Part shown: piece by piece, positions 8,433 to 16,694 of the stretch
Layout: each line of letters opens with the position of its first letter
How positions within the stretch are numbered: position 1 is the first letter of the stretch
Assembly: GCF_003428645.1 (NCBI RefSeq)
Contig: NZ_QVQH01000018.1
Location: 1-64,000, forward strand
Length of the DNA stretch: 64,000 nucleotides
Origin: Geodermatophilus marinus
Lineage (GTDB): Bacteria > Actinomycetota > Actinomycetes > Mycobacteriales > Geodermatophilaceae
Direction of reading: 5' to 3'
Translations under genes and position numbers: made by a program
The notes under the pieces: model-generated
Told to the model about the DNA's origin: nothing
The model's database searches: none
Seen by the model: the letters and a program-made list of their open reading frames with translations, nothing else

Positions 8433-9332
8433 TCAGTCCGTGGTCACGAAGTCGATCAGCTCCTCGACCCGGCCGATGAGCGCCGGCTCCAGGTCGGTCC
8501 AGGTGCGCACCCGGGCGAGGATGCGCTGCGCCCAGACGTAGCCGGTGTCGTCCTCCCAGCCGAGCCGGCGGCACACGCCCTCCTTCCAGGGCTCGCCCTT
8601 CGGCACGGTCGGCCAGGCCCGGATGCCCACGACCGACGGCTTGACCGCCTGCCAGATGTCGACGAACGGGTGGCCGACCACCAGGGCGTGCTCGCCGGTC
8701 ACCTGCCCGGCGATGCGCGACTCCTTGGAACCGCGGACCAGGTGGTCCACCAGCACGCCCAGCCGGCGCCCGGCCGCGGGCCGGAAGTCGCGCACGATGC
8801 CCGGCAGGTCGTCCACGCCGTGCAGGGGCTCGACGACGACGCCCTCGATGCGCAGGTCGTGGCCCCACACCTTCTCGACCAGCTCGGCGTCGTGCTTGCC
8901 CTCGACGAGGATGCGGCCCTCGCGGGCGACCCGCGCCCGTGCGCCGGTCACGTACGTGGAGCCCGAGGCGCTGCGGGCGGGTCCGGCGGGGACCTGCGGC
9001 CTCGGGCGGACCAGCACGACCGGACGGCCGTCGACCCAGAACCCCGGGCCGAGCGGGTAGCCCCGCACCTTCCCGAACCGGTCCTCCAGGTGCACGACGT
9101 CCTTCTCGCATCTGACGACGGCGCCCACGAAGCCGGAGCTCGGGTCCTCGACGACGAGGTCGCGCTCGGCCTCGACCTGCGGGACCGGCTTCTTGACGGT
9201 GCGGGGGTGCACCAGGTTGTCGTAGGGGGAGCGTGGTGGCACGCCCTCCAGCTTGGGCAGCCCGCGTCCGCCGACCCGCCAGCGACGCGCCGGGAGCCGC
9301 GCGCCCGACACGCCCGACCGGGAGCCGCTCAC
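8433..9332 (-). CDS. DUF3097 family protein
   Basis: 299 residues, GTG start at 9332. It matches the actinobacterial DUF3097 pattern: DLVVEDPSSGFVGAVVRCEK near the N-terminus, then GRPVVLVRPRP, then a Toprim-like central part with RILVEGKHDAELVEKVWG and VGVLVDHLVRGSKESRIA. EGKHDAELVEKV strongly resembles the glutamate-containing Toprim motif seen in nucleases and primases, so a nucleic-acid role is possible. That is inference. About 30 basic residues precede the family core, and the true start could be further downstream. Confidence 0.85.
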   Translation of the reverse strand: MSGSRSGVSGARLPARRWRVGGRGLPKLEGVPPRSPYDNLVHPRTVKKPVPQVEAERDLVVEDPSSGFVGAVVRCEKDVVHLEDRFGKVRGYPLGPGFWVDGRPVVLVRPRPQVPAGPARSASGSTYVTGARARVAREGRILVEGKHDAELVEKVWGHDLRIEGVVVEPLHGVDDLPGIVRDFRPAAGRRLGVLVDHLVRGSKESRIAGQVTGEHALVVGHPFVDIWQAVKPSVVGIRAWPTVPKGEPWKEGVCRRLGWEDDTGYVWAQRILARVRTWTDLEPALIGRVEELIDFVTTD

Positions 9333-9360
9333 CGTGCGTCACCGCGATCCCCACCGCGGG

Positions 9361-9379
9361 GGTGTGCCGCCGGCACACC
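9361..9379. repeat. Small perfect hairpin in the DUF3097/PRC intergenic region
   Basis: GGTGTGCC (9361-9368) and GGCACACC (9372-9379) form a perfect 8-bp stem with a 3-nt loop. The 230-nt gap 9333-9562 lies between divergent genes, so this could be a regulator site rather than a terminator. No clear promoter hexamers were identified. Confidence 0.3.
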
Positions 9380-9562
9380 GCGCATCCCCGGTCTGACCTG
9401 GGCGGACGCGCCCGGCGGTGGCGTTGCGGGACCGGTGCTGGACGCCGGCACGCCCGGCGATCGGGCGAGTCGGACGGATCCGGTCTGTTTCGGCGCGCCG
9501 GTCGGCGGTCACCCATGGGTCGACCGTTCCGAGCAGCAACCCCGATGGGAGCGACAGCGACG

Positions 9563-10453
9563 ATGATCGGCACCGAGTCCATCAACCGCGTGATCGGCAA
9601 GGACGTCTACGACCAGTCCGGCGAGAAGATCGGCTCGGCGTCGGAGGTCTACCTCGACGACGAGACCGGCCAGCCGGAGTGGGTCACCGTCCGGACCGGT
9701 CTGTTCGGCACCAAGGAGTCCTTCGTCCCGATCCGCGACGCCGACATGACCGACGACGGCGTACGGGTCCCCGTGAGCAAGAGCGCCGTCAAGGACGCCC
9801 CCAAGATCGACACCGACGGGCACCTCTCCCCGCAGGAGGAGCAGGAGCTCTACCGCTACTACTCCATGGAGTACGGCACCACCGGCCGCACCGACCGGGA
9901 CGTCACGACGACCGACCGCGACGTCACGACGACCGGCACCGAGTCCACGACCGGCATGGCCACCACCGGCATGGCCACCACCGGCACGGAGCGGACCGAC
10001 GACCGCATGGGCACCGACGACCGCGCCGCCGTCGGCCGTGACACCTCCGGCCCGACGACGGACAGCGCGATGACCCGCTCCGAGGAGCGCGTCAACGTCG
10101 GCACCCGCACCGAGGAGACCGGCCGCGCCCGGCTGCGCAAGTACGTCGTCACGGAGAACGTGAGCGAGACCGTCCCGGTCTCCCACGAGGAGGTCCGGGT
10201 CGAGCGCGAGCCGATCACCGACGCCAACCGCGGCAACGCCATGGACGGGCCGGCGATCAGCGAGGAGGAGCACGAGGTCACCCTCCACGCCGAGCGCCCC
10301 GTGGTGGAGAAGGAGGCCGTGCCGGTCGAGCGCGTCCGCCTCGACACCGAGACGGTCACCGACCAGGAGCGGGTGTCGGCCGACGTCCGCAAGGAGGAGA
10401 TCGACGTCGACGGCGTCCGGGACGGCGTCCGGGACGACGACCGGCGCGTCTGA
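9563..10453 (+). CDS. PRC-barrel and YsnF/DUF2382-domain stress protein
   Basis: 296 residues from ATG 9563, which has GGGAG 10 nt upstream. The N-terminal PRC-barrel is residues 1-90 (VIGKDVYDQSGEKIGSASEV). A low-complexity linker of about 80 residues is rich in Thr, Asp and Met with DRDVTTTDRDVTTTG and ATTGMATTG repeats. The C-terminal DUF2382/YsnF domain (about 180-290) carries EEHEVTLHAERPVVEKEAVP. Such proteins are common in desiccation- and radiation-resistant actinobacteria and are associated with general stress. ATG 9545 is an alternative start adding six residues. Confidence 0.85.
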   Translation: MIGTESINRVIGKDVYDQSGEKIGSASEVYLDDETGQPEWVTVRTGLFGTKESFVPIRDADMTDDGVRVPVSKSAVKDAPKIDTDGHLSPQEEQELYRYYSMEYGTTGRTDRDVTTTDRDVTTTGTESTTGMATTGMATTGTERTDDRMGTDDRAAVGRDTSGPTTDSAMTRSEERVNVGTRTEETGRARLRKYVVTENVSETVPVSHEEVRVEREPITDANRGNAMDGPAISEEEHEVTLHAERPVVEKEAVPVERVRLDTETVTDQERVSADVRKEEIDVDGVRDGVRDDDRRV

Positions 10454-10498
10454 CCGCCGCGCGCCGCCGGCACCGCACGCCGGCGGCACCGCACGCCA

Positions 10499-10537
10499 CG
10501 ACGGCGCCCGCCCGGTCTTCCCGGGCGGGCGCCGTCG
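10499..10537. terminator. Strong 17-bp hairpin terminator
   Basis: A perfect 17-bp GC-rich stem (10499-10515 with 10521-10537) with loop TCTTC lies 45 nt after the PRC/YsnF gene. There is no U-tract, which is usual in actinobacteria. Confidence 0.7.
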
Positions 10538-10592
10538 CGCGTCCGGGCGGTCCTGCCCGACCGGGCAGCGTCGCCCGCCTCCGGCAGGTGGG

Positions 10593-11525
10593 ATGCTCGT
10601 CGGCGTGAGCGAGCTGGTGAGCGAGACCTCGACGGCCACCCCCGGGCTGGGGTTCGCCGACCCCGACGAGCTGGCCGCGGCGCTGCGCTCCACCGGCTAC
10701 CTGCCCGACGAGGGGCTGGCCACGGCCGCCTACCTGGCGCTGGCCATGCACCGGCCGCTGTTCCTCGAGGGGGAGGCCGGCGTCGGCAAGACCGCCCTGG
10801 CCCAGGCCCTGGCCGAGGTCACCGGGCGGCCGATCTACCGGCTGCAGTGCTACGAGGGCCTGGAGGCCAGCCAGGCCCTCTACGACTGGGACTTCGGCCG
10901 GCAGCTGCTGCACCTGCGCGCCGCCGAGGCCGCGCACGCCACCGGGGACACCGAGACCCTGGAGGCCTCGCTCTACGACCGGCGGTTCCTGCTGGCCCGC
11001 CCGCTGCTGCAGGCCCTCGAGGACTCCCCGAGCGTGCTGCTGGTCGACGAGGTCGACCGCGCCGACGACGAGTTCGAGGCGTTCCTGCTCGAGGTCCTCT
11101 CCGACTTCACCATCTCGATCCCGGAGCTGGGCACCATCCGGGCGTCGACGCCACCGCTGGTGATCCTGACCTCCAACCGCACCCGCGAGGTGCACGACGC
11201 CCTCAAGCGGCGCTGCCTCTACCACTGGCTGCAGCACCCCGACTTCGACCGCGAGGTCGCCATCCTGCGCACCCGCCTGCCCGAGGTCACCGAGCAGCTG
11301 GCCCGCGAGGTGGCCCGTGCGACCGCGAAGCTGCGCACCCTCGACCTGCTCAAGCCGCCCGGGGTGGCCGAGGCGATGGACTGGGCGACCGCGCTGCACA
11401 CGCTGGGCGCCCGCGACCTCGACCCCGACGTCGCCGCCCGCACGCTGGGCGCCGTCCTCAAGTACCGGGAGGACACCGACCGGGTGCACCAGCTGACCCG
11501 GGGGGCGCTGTTCGGTGGCGGCTGA
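10593..11525 (+). CDS. MoxR-family AAA+ ATPase (CoxD-like)
   Basis: 310 residues. Walker A is EGEAGVGKTAL, Walker B is VLLVDEVDRAD, and sensor/second-region motifs include ILTSNRTREVHDALKRRC. MoxR proteins act as chaperone-like ATPases with VWA partners, and CoxD in carboxydotrophs is needed to finish the active site of CO dehydrogenase. The stop overlaps the start of the VWA gene by 11 nt and XdhC follows, a trio matching coxD-coxE-coxF/xdhC maturation sets. GTG 10605 is an alternative start with better Shine-Dalgarno spacing to AGGTGGG. Confidence 0.9.
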   Translation: MLVGVSELVSETSTATPGLGFADPDELAAALRSTGYLPDEGLATAAYLALAMHRPLFLEGEAGVGKTALAQALAEVTGRPIYRLQCYEGLEASQALYDWDFGRQLLHLRAAEAAHATGDTETLEASLYDRRFLLARPLLQALEDSPSVLLVDEVDRADDEFEAFLLEVLSDFTISIPELGTIRASTPPLVILTSNRTREVHDALKRRCLYHWLQHPDFDREVAILRTRLPEVTEQLAREVARATAKLRTLDLLKPPGVAEAMDWATALHTLGARDLDPDVAARTLGAVLKYREDTDRVHQLTRGALFGGG

Positions 11526-12726
11526 CGTGGGCGCCGGCGCAGGTAGCGGAAGCCATGCCCCCGTGCCGGCCCCCCAGGACGTGGGCACGGCCGCCAATGC
11601 CTCGGCTCGGCGGCCCGCCCGGGACGTCGTCGACACCGTGCTCTCCTTCGCGCGGACGCTCCGGCACGCCGGCGTCGCGGCCTCGCCGGACCGGGTGGAG
11701 GCGATGCTGGCCGCCGCCGGGGCGCTCGACGTCCTCGACGCCACCGACGTCTACTGGGCCGGCCGGCTGACCCTGTGCGGCGGGCCCGACGACCTCGACC
11801 GCTACGACGCCGCGTTCGCTGCCTTCTTCGGCGGCGAGGTCCCGCGCCCGGGCCGGCCGGCCCCCGGGCCGCCGGACCGCCAGCTGGCCACCACGGCCCC
11901 GCTGGAGCCGCCCTCGGGCGAGGGCGAGCAGGCCGACGAGGAGCCGCCGGAGCTCGCCGGCCGGGCCAGCGAGGCGGAGGTGCTGCGGCACCGGGACGTC
12001 GCCGAGATGTCGCTCGCCGAGCGGGAGCACCTGCGCCGGCTGTTCGCCCTGCTCGTGCCGGCCTCGCCGATGCGCCCCTCCCGCCGGCGCCAGTCGAGCC
12101 CGCAGGGGGCCGTGCACCCCTCCCGCACCGTCCGCCGGGCGCTGCACAGCGGCGGGGAGGTCACCCGGCTGCTGCACCGGCGGGCCCGGCCGCGCCCGCG
12201 CCGCGTCGTCCTGCTCGTCGACGTCTCCGGCTCGATGAGCCCCTACGCCGACGCGCTGCTGCGCTTCGCGCACGCGGCCGTGCGCGCGCACCCGTCGGCC
12301 ACGGAGGTCTTCACCATCGGGACGCGGCTGACCCGGGTGACCCGTGAGCTGCGGCTGCGGGACCCCGACAGGGCGCTGGCCGCCAGCGCCGGGGCGATCC
12401 CCGACTGGTCGGGGGGCACCCGCCTGGGGGAGGTGCTCAAGGCCTTCCTCGACCGCTGGGGCCAGCGCGGCACGGCCCGCGGCGCGGTGGTCGTGGTCTG
12501 CAGCGACGGCTGGGAGCGCGGCGGCACCGACCTCCTGGCCGAGCAGATGCGGCGGCTGCACCGGCTTGCGCACGCGGTCGTGTGGGTGAACCCGCACAAG
12601 GGCCGGGAGGGCTACGAGCCGCTGACCGCGGGCATGCAGGCCGCCCTGCCCTCGGTGGACGCGTTCGTGGCCGGGCACAGCATGGCGGCGTTCGAGGAGC
12701 TCGTGGGAGTGATCTCACGGGCCTGA
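11515..12726 (+). CDS. VWA domain protein (CoxE-like)
   Basis: 403 residues, GTG start overlapping the MoxR stop. The C-terminal half holds the von Willebrand A domain with an intact MIDAS motif, LLVDVSGSMSPYADA (D-x-S-x-S), and the later Thr/Asp elements (SGGTRLGEVL and CSDGWERGG). The N-terminal half is helical, typical of CoxE-like proteins (FARTLRHAGVAASPDRVEAM). It should work with the upstream MoxR ATPase in metalloenzyme maturation. A palindromic repeat lies 8 nt after the stop. Confidence 0.9.
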   Translation: MAADVGAGAGSGSHAPVPAPQDVGTAANASARRPARDVVDTVLSFARTLRHAGVAASPDRVEAMLAAAGALDVLDATDVYWAGRLTLCGGPDDLDRYDAAFAAFFGGEVPRPGRPAPGPPDRQLATTAPLEPPSGEGEQADEEPPELAGRASEAEVLRHRDVAEMSLAEREHLRRLFALLVPASPMRPSRRRQSSPQGAVHPSRTVRRALHSGGEVTRLLHRRARPRPRRVVLLVDVSGSMSPYADALLRFAHAAVRAHPSATEVFTIGTRLTRVTRELRLRDPDRALAASAGAIPDWSGGTRLGEVLKAFLDRWGQRGTARGAVVVVCSDGWERGGTDLLAEQMRRLHRLAHAVVWVNPHKGREGYEPLTAGMQAALPSVDAFVAGHSMAAFEELVGVISRA

Positions 12727-12733
12727 GCTGTTG

Positions 12734-12778
12734 AGCGGAGTGGATCGGTCGACGTGACGCCGACGGATCCACTCCACT
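12734..12778. repeat. Palindromic repeat, family A copy 1
   Basis: Two 21-nt arms (12734-12754 and 12758-12778) flank the central TGA and match at 18 of 21 positions. Core words are GAGTGGATC and GATCCACTC. A second, perfect copy with the same arms and the same TGA centre is at 29141-29185. It sits between the VWA and XdhC genes. Confidence 0.8.
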
Positions 12779-12795
12779 GCGAGGGAGGGGCTGCG

Positions 12796-13917
12796 ATGCG
12801 GGACGTGCTCGAGGACCTGGTCGGCTGGTGGCAGGCGGGCGAGACCGTCGGGATGGGCACGGTGGTCGCCACCTGGCGCTCGGCGCCGCGCCCGGCCGGC
12901 GCCTCGATGCTGGTCGGACCCGACGGGACGGCGGTCGGCAGCGTCTCCGGCGGCTGCGTCGAGGGCGCGGTCTACGAGGAGGCCAAGGACGTCGTCGACT
13001 CCGGCGTCCCCACCCTCGAGCGGTACGGCGTGAGCGACGACGACGCCTTCGCCGTGGGCCTGACCTGCGGCGGCATCCTCGACGTCTTCGTCGAGCGGGT
13101 CTCCCGCGAGTCCTTCCCCGAGCTCGGCGAGATCAAGGAGTCGGTCGACCGGCACGAGCCGGTCGCCGTCGTCACCTGCGTGGCCGGCCCCGAGGACCGG
13201 GTCGGGCGCCGGCTGGTGCTCTGGCCCGACCGCGCGTCGGGCACCCTCGGCCTGCAGCGGCTCGACGACGCCGTCGCCGCCGACGCCCGCGGCATGCTGG
13301 CCGCCGGGCGCACCGGGATGCTGCACGTCGGCCACGACGGCGAGCGGCGCGGGGACGACCTGTCGCTGTTCGTGAACTCCTTCGCCCCGGCGGCCCGGAT
13401 GGTCGTCTTCGGCGCCATCGACTTCGCCGCCGCGGTCGCCCGGGTCGGTGCCTTCCTCGGCTACCGGGTGACCGTGTGCGACGCCCGCCCGGTGTTCGCC
13501 ACCCCCAAGCGGTTCCCCGACGCGCACGAGGTCGTCGTCGAGTGGCCGCACCGCTACCTGCAGGCCGAGGTGGACGCCGGGCGCATCGACGAGCGCACCG
13601 TGCTCTGCGTCCTCACCCACGACCCCAAGTTCGACGTCCCGCTGCTGGAGGTCGCGCTGCGCCTGCCGGTGGCCTACGTCGGCGCGATGGGGTCGCGGCG
13701 CACCCACGAGGAGCGGCTGGCGCGGCTGGAGGAGGCCGGCCTGTCGAAGGAGGAGCTCTCCCGGTTGTCCTCCCCGATCGGTCTGGACCTCGGTGCCCGC
13801 ACGCCCGAGGAGACGGCGATTTCCATCGCCGCGGAGGTCATCGCCGGGCGCTGGGGCGGCACCGGGGAGCGGCTGACCGGCACCGAGGGCCCGATCCACC
13901 GGACGGCCGACCGTTAG
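12796..13917 (+). CDS. XdhC/CoxF-family molybdenum cofactor insertion protein
   Basis: 373 residues, ATG 12796 with GAGGGAGGGG 6 nt upstream. The N-terminal XdhC/CoxI domain shows GMGTVVATWRSAPRPAGASM and GSVSGGCVEGAVYEE with the conserved Cys. The C-terminal Rossmann domain shows MVVFGAIDFAAAVARVGAFL and VGAMGSRRTHEERLARL. XdhC proteins bind Moco, promote its sulfuration or maturation and load it into molybdo-hydroxylases. With the MoxR/VWA pair upstream this is a maturation operon, probably serving the form II CoxSLM-like enzyme 39 kb away, since no closer client is in the window. Confidence 0.92.
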   Translation: MRDVLEDLVGWWQAGETVGMGTVVATWRSAPRPAGASMLVGPDGTAVGSVSGGCVEGAVYEEAKDVVDSGVPTLERYGVSDDDAFAVGLTCGGILDVFVERVSRESFPELGEIKESVDRHEPVAVVTCVAGPEDRVGRRLVLWPDRASGTLGLQRLDDAVAADARGMLAAGRTGMLHVGHDGERRGDDLSLFVNSFAPAARMVVFGAIDFAAAVARVGAFLGYRVTVCDARPVFATPKRFPDAHEVVVEWPHRYLQAEVDAGRIDERTVLCVLTHDPKFDVPLLEVALRLPVAYVGAMGSRRTHEERLARLEEAGLSKEELSRLSSPIGLDLGARTPEETAISIAAEVIAGRWGGTGERLTGTEGPIHRTADR

Positions 13918-13960
13918 GCACCGTCCCGGGTCCCGCCCCGAGCTCGCGGGGGGTGGGGAG

Positions 13961-13976
13961 GACGGAGCCCTCCGTC
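13961..13976. terminator. Short 7-bp hairpin after XdhC
   Basis: GACGGAG (13961-13967) pairs with CTCCGTC (13970-13976) around a CC loop. It ends just before the MOSC-protein coding similarity begins. It could terminate the xdhC message or occlude the MOSC initiation region. Confidence 0.4.
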
Positions 13977-14014
13977 GATACGACGTCGAGGTCGTCGCGC
14001 TGCTGGCCTCGCCC

Positions 14015-14524
14015 GTGCACCGCTACGGCGGCCGGCCGCAGCGGCCGGTGCCCGACCAGGCCGGCGACCGCCGCGCGGAGATCGAGGTCCGGGCCGGGCA
14101 CGGGGTCGTGGGGGACCGCTACGCCGGCCGGACCGCCCACCGCGGCGCCCAGCTCACGGTGCTCGCCGTGGAGGCGCTCGAGGCGCTCGCCGACGAGCTC
14201 GGGACGGACCGGTTCGACCCGCTGCTCGCCCGGCGCACCGTCGTCCTCCGCGGCGCGGAGGTGGAGGCGCTGCGCGGGCAGGAGTTCGCCCTCGACTGCG
14301 GGGAGGGCGAGGTGCGGCTGCGCGGCGGCCGCCCGGCGCACCCGTGCGCGTGGATGGACGTCGTCCTCGCGCCCGGGGCGCACAACGGGCTGCGCGGCCG
14401 GGGCGGGGTGCGCTGCGCCGCGCTGTCCGACGGCGTGCTGCGGGTGGGCCCCGCCGTCCTCACCGCGCCGGTGCCGCTGGACCCGGCCCGCGCCGGGGCC
14501 GCCGTCCTCCGCGCGCGGTCGTGA
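14015..14524 (+). CDS. MOSC domain-containing protein
   Basis: 169 residues from GTG 14015. Family marks are GVVGDRYAGRTAHRGAQLTV, HPCAWMDVVLAPGAHNGLRG with the sulfur-carrying Cys, and RGRGGVRC. MOSC domains carry sulfur or bind Moco (for example the C-terminus of Moco sulfurase), so linkage to XdhC is meaningful. Reading upstream in frame gives VEVVALLASPVHRYGGRP, which looks like the normal N-terminus of these proteins, but there is no ATG, GTG or TTG before 14015. CTG 14000 or 14003 could be the real start. The annotated start is therefore a minimum. Confidence 0.8.
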   Translation: MHRYGGRPQRPVPDQAGDRRAEIEVRAGHGVVGDRYAGRTAHRGAQLTVLAVEALEALADELGTDRFDPLLARRTVVLRGAEVEALRGQEFALDCGEGEVRLRGGRPAHPCAWMDVVLAPGAHNGLRGRGGVRCAALSDGVLRVGPAVLTAPVPLDPARAGAAVLRARS

Positions 14525-14552
14525 CCGCGCGCGGACGGGGTACGGGGGACCC

Positions 14553-15263
14553 GTGCGCACCCGAGCCGCGGCCGTCGCCGTCCTGACCACCCTGCTCGTC
14601 CCCGCCTGCGGGGGAGGGGGCGGTGCCGGCGACCCGGCCGCGACCGGTGGCGCACCGGCGGGGGCGACGACGCAGGAGCCGCGCCGGTCCGGCCCCGAGC
14701 TGGTCGGGGCCGCCGCCGACGCGCTGGAGGAGGCCGGCTCCGTCCGGGTGCGCGGGACGGCCACGGGGGACGGCGCGGAGGTCCCCGTCGACCTGTTCCT
14801 CCGCGGCGACGACCTGACCGGGACGGTCGGGCTGGCGGGCCGGACCGTCGAGATCGTCCGGGCCGACGGCGAGCTCTACGCCCGGGCGCCCGCCGGCTTC
14901 TACGAGGACCGCGGCGTCCCCGGGTTCCTGGCCGGGCAGCTCGACGACGTCTGGGTGACCGTCCCCGAGGGGCAGGCCGAGGGGCTCGACGCCGTGTCCG
15001 TCGCCGCCTTCGCCGACCAGTTGCGGTCCCGCGCCGAGGACGCGCAGGAGGACGTCGGCGACGGCGAGCTCGCCGGCCGGCCGGTGCTCGTGGTCACCGG
15101 GGCCGACGGTGCGTCGGTGTGCGTCGCCGCCGAGGGCGAGCCCTACCCCCTGCGCATCGACAGCGCCGAGGGGGAGTTCCGGCTGGACCGGTTCGGCTCG
15201 GACCGCACCGTCGAGGCGCCGGGGTCCGCCCTCGACGTCGGCGGCCTCGTCCCGGGCGGCTGA
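14553..15263 (+). CDS. Secreted lipoprotein, LppX/LprG-like or DUF
   Basis: 236 residues, GTG 14553. A basic N-terminus and hydrophobic segment (TRAAAVAVLTTLLVPACGGG) end in a lipobox-like LVPAC, so the protein is probably lipidated and attached to the outer face of the membrane. A Gly/Ala/Thr linker precedes a beta-rich domain with ELVGAAADALEEAGSVRVRG and VDLFLRGDDLTGTVGLAGRTVEI, a pattern seen in actinobacterial LppX/LprAFG-type lipoproteins. The ligand is unknown. The P450 operon converges on it. Confidence 0.75.
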   Translation: MRTRAAAVAVLTTLLVPACGGGGGAGDPAATGGAPAGATTQEPRRSGPELVGAAADALEEAGSVRVRGTATGDGAEVPVDLFLRGDDLTGTVGLAGRTVEIVRADGELYARAPAGFYEDRGVPGFLAGQLDDVWVTVPEGQAEGLDAVSVAAFADQLRSRAEDAQEDVGDGELAGRPVLVVTGADGASVCVAAEGEPYPLRIDSAEGEFRLDRFGSDRTVEAPGSALDVGGLVPGG

Positions 15264-15305
15264 GCGGGGCGCCACGGGTGCGTCCCGCGCGCCGCGGCAC
15301 CCCGC
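15264..15305. terminator. Hairpin between convergent lipoprotein and P450 genes
   Basis: GCGGGGCGCC (15264-15273) pairs with GGCACCCCGC (15296-15305) with one mismatch, directly after the lipoprotein stop codon. It is placed to end transcription from either side. Confidence 0.45.
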
Positions 15306-15323
15306 CTACCGGGGGGCGGCCGG

Positions 15324-16694
15324 TCAGCGCGGCGTCAGCCGGCACGGGACCGGCGCCGCCGGCCGCAGTGTCACCCGCGGCCGCACCGGGATCGGCCGGT
15401 CGGGCGTCTCGACCCGGTAGGCGCGGAGCACCGCGCCCAGCACCACCAGCGACTCCAGCAGGGCGAAGTGCCCGCCGATGCAGGCCCGCGGGCCACCCCC
15501 GAAGGGGAACCAGGCGTACCGGTGCCGCGCCGCCTCCCGTTCGGGGGCGAACCGCCGCGGGGCGAACCGCTCGGGGTCGTCCCAGTGCCGCGGGTGCCGG
15601 TGGGTCACCCACGGGTAGACGGCCACGTCGGTCCCGTCCGGGATGCGGTAGCCGCCGACGACGTCGTCCCCGCCGCTGCGCCGCCGGCTGGTGGCGTACG
15701 CCGGCGGGTAGAGCCGCAGCGCCTCCTTCAGCACGGCGGTGAGGTGGTCGAGCCGGTCCAGGTCCGCCCGGGACGGCACGTCGGGCAGGCCGCGGGCCTC
15801 CTCGTGCGCCCGCTCCTGCTCGGCCGGGTGGGCGCCCAGGAGGTGCAGCGCCGCGGTCAGGGCGGTCGCGGTCGTGTCGTGCCCGGCGAACAGGAACACG
15901 ACCACCTGGTCGCGGACCTCGGCGTCGGACAGCCCCGCACCGCCGTCCCGGGCGGCGACCAGCCGGCCGAGCAGGTCACCGCGGTCCCCGGCGTCGGCCC
16001 GCCGGGCAGCGGTCAGCCGGTCGACCAGCGCCTCCACCCGGCGGCGCTCGTGGCGGGCCCGCAGGTTCGCCGGCGTCGGCCACCCGGCGGGCACGGGCAG
16101 CGGGGCGAAGCCGCGCCGCCGCACGTGCTCGCCGATGACCGGCAGCGCCGTCCGGACCAGCGGGACGGCGTCGTCGAGGTCCGCCCCGAGGAGCACCCGG
16201 CCGACCACCCGGAGCGTCAGCCGGGTGGTCTCGCGGTGCAGGTCGACGGGCTCCCCGGTGCGGGCCGGCGCCCGCCAGCGCTCGACCAGCGCGCCGGCCT
16301 CGGCCGCCATCACCGGCAGGTACCGCTCGACCTGCGCGTGGGTGAACAGCGGCTGCACGAACCGCCTCTGCCGCAGCCAGGTCCCGTCCTGGCTGGTCAG
16401 CAGCCCGTCGCCGAGGTCGTCCCGGAGCGCCGCGTAGAAGCGGTTGTCCTTCCGGTACCGGGCCGCCTCGGCGGCCAGCACGTGGTGGACGCCCTCGGGG
16501 GCGTAGACGCCGTGCACGACCAGGCGCACCCCGGGCGGGCCCGCGGTGAAGCGGACGACGTCGCCCAGCTCGTGCAGCGCCCGCAGCTGGGTGGCGAGCA
16601 GCCGCCTGCGCAGGTCGGCGGCGGAGCCGAGGACCGGCAGCCCCGGCATGGTCGGCGCCTCGCGGACCCCGGTCGGCCGGGCGGGAGCGCTCAC
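15324..16694 (-). CDS. Cytochrome P450
   Basis: 456 residues. All P450 marks are present: the I-helix oxygen-binding motif LFAGHDTTATALT, the ExxR motif (KEALRLYPPAY), the PERF-like region DPERFAPRRF and the heme loop FPFGGGPRACIGGHFA with thiolate C405. The overall pattern resembles CYP102/CYP4-like bacterial fatty-acid or terpenoid hydroxylases. No reductase or ferredoxin gene is adjacent. The start overlaps the stop of the ligase-like gene (ATGA), so TetR, ligase and P450 form one transcription unit. Substrate is not predictable. Confidence 0.93.
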   Translation of the reverse strand: MSAPARPTGVREAPTMPGLPVLGSAADLRRRLLATQLRALHELGDVVRFTAGPPGVRLVVHGVYAPEGVHHVLAAEAARYRKDNRFYAALRDDLGDGLLTSQDGTWLRQRRFVQPLFTHAQVERYLPVMAAEAGALVERWRAPARTGEPVDLHRETTRLTLRVVGRVLLGADLDDAVPLVRTALPVIGEHVRRRGFAPLPVPAGWPTPANLRARHERRRVEALVDRLTAARRADAGDRGDLLGRLVAARDGGAGLSDAEVRDQVVVFLFAGHDTTATALTAALHLLGAHPAEQERAHEEARGLPDVPSRADLDRLDHLTAVLKEALRLYPPAYATSRRRSGGDDVVGGYRIPDGTDVAVYPWVTHRHPRHWDDPERFAPRRFAPEREAARHRYAWFPFGGGPRACIGGHFALLESLVVLGAVLRAYRVETPDRPIPVRPRVTLRPAAPVPCRLTPR

